Shown: positions 61,737-64,000 of the stretch, one piece after another
Numbering within the stretch: the stretch's first letter is position 1
How the letters are laid out: every line of letters starts with the position of its first letter
Source: Herbaspirillum sp. ST 5-3
GTDB lineage: Bacteria > Pseudomonadota > Gammaproteobacteria > Burkholderiales > Burkholderiaceae_D
Assembly (NCBI RefSeq): GCF_004804275.1
Contig: NZ_STGI01000018.1
Coordinates: 41,632 to 105,631, forward strand
Length of the DNA stretch: 64,000 nt
Direction: 5' to 3'
Made by a program: the position numbers and the translations under genes
The notes under the pieces: model-generated
Database searches by the model: none
Told to the model about the DNA's origin: nothing
Seen by the model: the letters and a program-made list of their open reading frames with translations, nothing else

Positions 61737-62399
61737 ATGACAAGAGACAATATGTTGATGGTAGGTGGATCAGGCCTGTTAGCCATCCTGGCATATTCCG
61801 CAATGCGCGCATCTGATCGTGCCACCTGGCTCATGGAAGTGGCACCGATTGTGATTGCGGCGCCTGTTCTGATTTTTACCTATCGCCGCTTTCCGCTGAC
61901 AAGCTTGTTATACGGCCTGATTTTTTGCCATGCCTTGATTCTTATTTTGGGCGGCACCTACACCTACTCCCGAGTGCCTCTGGGTTTCTGGCTGCAAGAC
62001 CTGCTCTCTCTGGGACGCAATCCCTATGACAAGATCGGCCACTTTGCGCAGGGCCTCGTGCCGGCGCTGGTCGCAAGAGAGATTCTTATTCGATGTGGCT
62101 ATGTATCCGGGCGCAGGATGGCCGCATTTCTGGCGGTGTGTGTTGCGCTGGCCATCAGCGCCTGGTATGAATTGGTTGAATGGTGGGCGGCCCTCGCACT
62201 TGGCCAGGGAGCGGACCAGTTCCTCGGTACCCAGGGTGATCCATGGGATACGCAGTCAGACATGTTTTTCGCATTGATCGGCGCGTCAATCGCCATGCTT
62301 CTGCTGTCGCGAATTCACGACCGGCATATCGCCGCAGTGGACGCGCCATCGTACGCCGCGCTCAAGGCCGATGGCCATGCGGACCGCCGGCCGGCATAG
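61737..62399 (+). CDS. DUF2238 (YjdF-like) inner-membrane protein
   Basis: A 220-residue membrane protein with about six hydrophobic segments. It has the conserved YDKIGHFAQGLVPALVAREILIR motif, AWYELVEWW and LGTQGDPWDTQSDM, which together identify the YjdF/DUF2238 family. No biochemical function is established that I can state. The start ATG is at 61737 (ATG 61752 is an alternative). It is preceded by copy b of the dispersed repeat and followed by a small membrane-protein gene in the same direction. Confidence 0.82.
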   Translation: MTRDNMLMVGGSGLLAILAYSAMRASDRATWLMEVAPIVIAAPVLIFTYRRFPLTSLLYGLIFCHALILILGGTYTYSRVPLGFWLQDLLSLGRNPYDKIGHFAQGLVPALVAREILIRCGYVSGRRMAAFLAVCVALAISAWYELVEWWAALALGQGADQFLGTQGDPWDTQSDMFFALIGASIAMLLLSRIHDRHIAAVDAPSYAALKADGHADRRPA

Positions 62400-62411
62400 G
62401 TGGCACTAGAT

Positions 62412-62756
62412 ATGCGAAATCTTTTTGCGACATGGCCTGCCTTGCTTGCGCGTGAACTGCATATCCCCGTGGCTGAAGCAAAAAGGCTTTGGGACGAGCC
62501 TACTCCTGGAGTTGCAAAGAGTGCGCTGCCTTGGGTTGTCATTGTTGTTTGCGTTTCGCTTTCGCTGATTTTGCGAGGTTGGGAACCAAGCTGGTTAAAC
62601 GACGAGCTGCGCCGTTTTCTTGCGAACTCACTTTTTATCGGCGGCTCAGTTTTCGGCACGCAGTTGTTTTTGCGGGCCAAGCTAAGATTGATCGTGCAGC
62701 GACACGCGGCTTCGCCTGACAAGGAATTGCGCGCTGACAGGCAAGCGCCCGAGTAA
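62412..62756 (+). CDS. Small hypothetical membrane protein
   Basis: A 114-residue protein with two likely transmembrane segments (SALPWVVIVVCVSLSLIL and FLANSLFIGGSVFGTQLFL). I recognise no family. The ATG at 62412 has AGGTGG eight bases upstream; a GTG at 62400, directly after the previous stop, is the alternative. It probably forms one transcript with the DUF2238 gene and the following thioesterase gene. Confidence 0.55.
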   Translation: MRNLFATWPALLARELHIPVAEAKRLWDEPTPGVAKSALPWVVIVVCVSLSLILRGWEPSWLNDELRRFLANSLFIGGSVFGTQLFLRAKLRLIVQRHAASPDKELRADRQAPE

Positions 62757-62786
62757 GCCAGCCACACGCATTAACCAGGAGAGCGC

Positions 62787-63239
62787 ATGCTCGCAATAGA
62801 ATTGGAAAAGTACCTCCACGAACACATTCCCTTGTCCAGGGCAATGGATGCCTCCGTTGTTTCAGTGGCGCAGGACGAGGTCGTCCTTCGTGCTCCACTC
62901 GCACCCAACATCAATCACCGCGATACCGTGTTTGGCGGCAGTGCGTCCGCGCTGGCAATCCTTGCCGCATGGTCGCTGCTTCACACGCGCCTGCGCTCGG
63001 AAGGAATTTCCAGCCGTCTCGTAATCCAACGCAACACGATGGAGTATCAGCAACCGATCCTGGGCGAGTTTACGGCGCGCTCCTTCCTCGAGCAGCCGGC
63101 GCAGTGGCAGCAGTTCACGCGCATGCTTGCTCGCAAGGGCAAGGCCAGGCTCTCCGTATCATCGGAGCTGGAGCATGCTGGTGAAGTTGTCGGCAAGCTG
63201 GTCGGCGAATTTGTGGCATTGGGTGCGCACGGTGCGTAG
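62787..63239 (+). CDS. Hotdog-fold thioesterase (YiiD C-terminal domain-like)
   Basis: A 150-residue single-domain protein matching the putative thioesterase domain found at the C terminus of YiiD. It has LRAPLAPNINHRDTVFGGSASALAILAAW (hotdog helix with the NHRDTVFGGS active-site turn) and later SSELEHAGEVVGKLVGEFVAL. It probably hydrolyses an acyl thioester. It has a good AGGAGAG ribosome site. Here it stands alone, without the GNAT half of YiiD. Confidence 0.82.
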   Translation: MLAIELEKYLHEHIPLSRAMDASVVSVAQDEVVLRAPLAPNINHRDTVFGGSASALAILAAWSLLHTRLRSEGISSRLVIQRNTMEYQQPILGEFTARSFLEQPAQWQQFTRMLARKGKARLSVSSELEHAGEVVGKLVGEFVALGAHGA

Positions 63240-63274
63240 TCGCGCCATGGTGTTTCATCAGGATGATGAAATTG

Positions 63275-63393
63275 CGCTGATGCGATGAAACACGACGTGC
63301 CACGGGGGAGCTGTCTTGCTTCCGATGGACTGATTATTGTGATTACAGGTCGGACGTGGCAAGATGCGGAGACACTTTTCTACCTTCGTCAGG
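63275..63393 (+). repeat. Dispersed regulatory-looking repeat, copy c
   Basis: The most diverged copy. It keeps GCCACGGG, TTGCTTCC, ATTATTGTGATTAC, GTGGCAAGATGCGGAGACAC and TTCGTCAGG, and ends at the start of the last gene. Confidence 0.65.
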
Positions 63394-63398
63394 TCGCC

Positions 63399-63827
63399 AT
63401 GCATACAGCATTCGCCGTTGCGGTTTGCGTCATTTTCATCGGGTTGGCGCTATGGCATTTCCGAATGGCGCTCGCACCGACGGTTGCCGGGAGCGGCGCG
63501 GTCCCGACTGTCGAAGGCAAGCCCTTGTTCGTTCCGTCACGGCGAGCGACGGTCACGGTGGGGTTTGCGCTTTTGCTGGCTGCGGCACTGGTCGCGATTA
63601 CCGATGGCTTGATTCCACTCGCCGTCCCCAAGGCCGTCCCGTCCGCGCTTTCGTACGCGCTCGCGCTTGGGCTTCTCGGTCGCGCCATCGGAGAGTTCAA
63701 GTACCTGGGATTCTTCAAGCGTGTGCGCGGCACTCGTTTCGCGCGGCTCGACACACTGGTCTATTCACCGTTGTGCCTGCTGCTGTCCGTCGGCGTTGCA
63801 TTCGTTGCTCTGCATAACGGTGTGTAG
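63399..63827 (+). CDS. DUF3995-family membrane protein
   Basis: A 142-residue protein with four hydrophobic segments and the DUF3995 pattern: HTAFAVAVCVIFIGLALWHFRMA at the N terminus, then VPSRRATVTVGFALLLAAALVA, LALGLLGRAIGEFKYLGFFKRVRGTRFARLDT and a last helix. The function is unknown. The start at ATG 63399 lies just after repeat copy c. Confidence 0.75.
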   Translation: MHTAFAVAVCVIFIGLALWHFRMALAPTVAGSGAVPTVEGKPLFVPSRRATVTVGFALLLAAALVAITDGLIPLAVPKAVPSALSYALALGLLGRAIGEFKYLGFFKRVRGTRFARLDTLVYSPLCLLLSVGVAFVALHNGV

Positions 63828-63871
63828 CCCTTCCGACGAGGGGGCGGCTTCCCGCGGTTTTATTCATCGTT

Positions 63872-64000
63872 GAAGCTGTAGAAAAACCCTTTTTCGAAAG
63901 GGCGAGGGCGCACGAAGCAGTACGCCAATTTGCGCTTCGAGCCGATTGAGTCAATTCGGGAAGTGAACGAGACAAAGGCAAGCCATGCGCTTGCCTTTGT
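63872..64000. mobile_element. Possible left end of another mobile element running out of the window
   Basis: GAAGCTGTAGAAAAACCC at 63872-63889 resembles the terminal repeats of the MITE at 54073 (13 of 18 positions) and, like it, is preceded by GTT. No coding frame is recognised in the remaining 110 bp. Confidence 0.4.
63972..64000. terminator. Perfect 12-bp inverted repeat at the window end, terminator-like
   Basis: ACAAAGGCAAGC and GCTTGCCTTTGT flank a five-base loop. It has A-rich and T-rich outer arms like a bidirectional terminator. The sequence after it is outside the window. Confidence 0.5.

Noticed and set aside
1..64000. CRISPR arrays, tRNA or rRNA genes
   Set aside because: No regularly spaced repeats, no cloverleaf-like or rRNA-like segment was noticed on reading both strands.

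Overview
The window is GC-rich, densely coded DNA from a Gram-negative proteobacterium. The soluble NAD-dependent formate dehydrogenase operon (fdsGBA-fdhD-fdsD), a SorAB sulfite dehydrogenase, a PaaH/PcaF pair and the general codon style suggest a betaproteobacterium of the Burkholderiales, possibly Oxalobacteraceae-like. That placement is an inference; no rRNA or tRNA gene is present to confirm it.

Layout. 1-2.4 kb: end of a phenylacetate/beta-ketoadipate type CoA pathway (paaH, pcaF). 2.6-7.9 kb: a membrane diguanylate cyclase, a SagB-type nitroreductase, a patatin-like phospholipase, a small lipoprotein and an HNH nuclease. 8.7-35.1 kb: a large catabolic island. It starts with an AraC/XylS-type regulator (OxoS-like), then an operon of MDR oxidoreductase, cupin, bacteriohemerythrin and SDR. 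Next come a Rieske oxygenase that closely resembles 2-oxo-1,2-dihydroquinoline 8-monooxygenase (OxoO), and its reductase (OxoR-like) embedded among two amidases, an M20-like protein and an Asp/Glu racemase-like protein. An envelope transport module follows (YCF48-like propeller, RND/MMPL transporter, DUF1302 and DUF1329 proteins), and then a 2,3-dihydroxyphenylpropionate meta-cleavage operon (mhpB-D-F-E-C like) with a second hydrolase and a second extradiol dioxygenase. The genes fit degradation of a quinoline-like N-heteroaromatic: ring hydroxylation, lactam opening, then meta-cleavage of a 2,3-dihydroxyphenylpropionate-type catechol to pyruvate and acetyl-CoA. No first-step hydroxylase (qorMSL type) and no mhpA lie in the window. 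XylS-like boxes (TGCA-N6-GGATA) precede three of the transcription units, and two of these boxes sit in a duplicated promoter segment.

35.2-49.4 kb: core energy and stress functions: catalase, a DegS/DegQ-like protease, the fds formate dehydrogenase operon, an HHE hemerythrin protein, sdhC-sdhD-sdhB without sdhA, sorAB, and a NYN-domain protein.

49.4-54.8 kb: a chromosomal-type integron. An intI gene on the minus strand has a LexA box in its promoter; an attI core follows; then come three cassettes (membrane-anchored rhodanese, folD, DUF6817-like). The first attC is split exactly in its R' box by a group IIC intron. The second attC is split in its R' box by a 108-bp MITE-like element. The third attC is decayed.

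54.8-64.0 kb: an accessory tail with a MASE2-like diguanylate cyclase, IS1182-like and IS110-like transposase remnants, a GNAT acetyltransferase, a large PAS-GAF-GGDEF-EAL protein, a thioesterase and small membrane proteins. Three of these units are preceded by copies of a roughly 120-130 bp repeat with a palindromic core. The window ends in a sequence resembling another mobile-element end.
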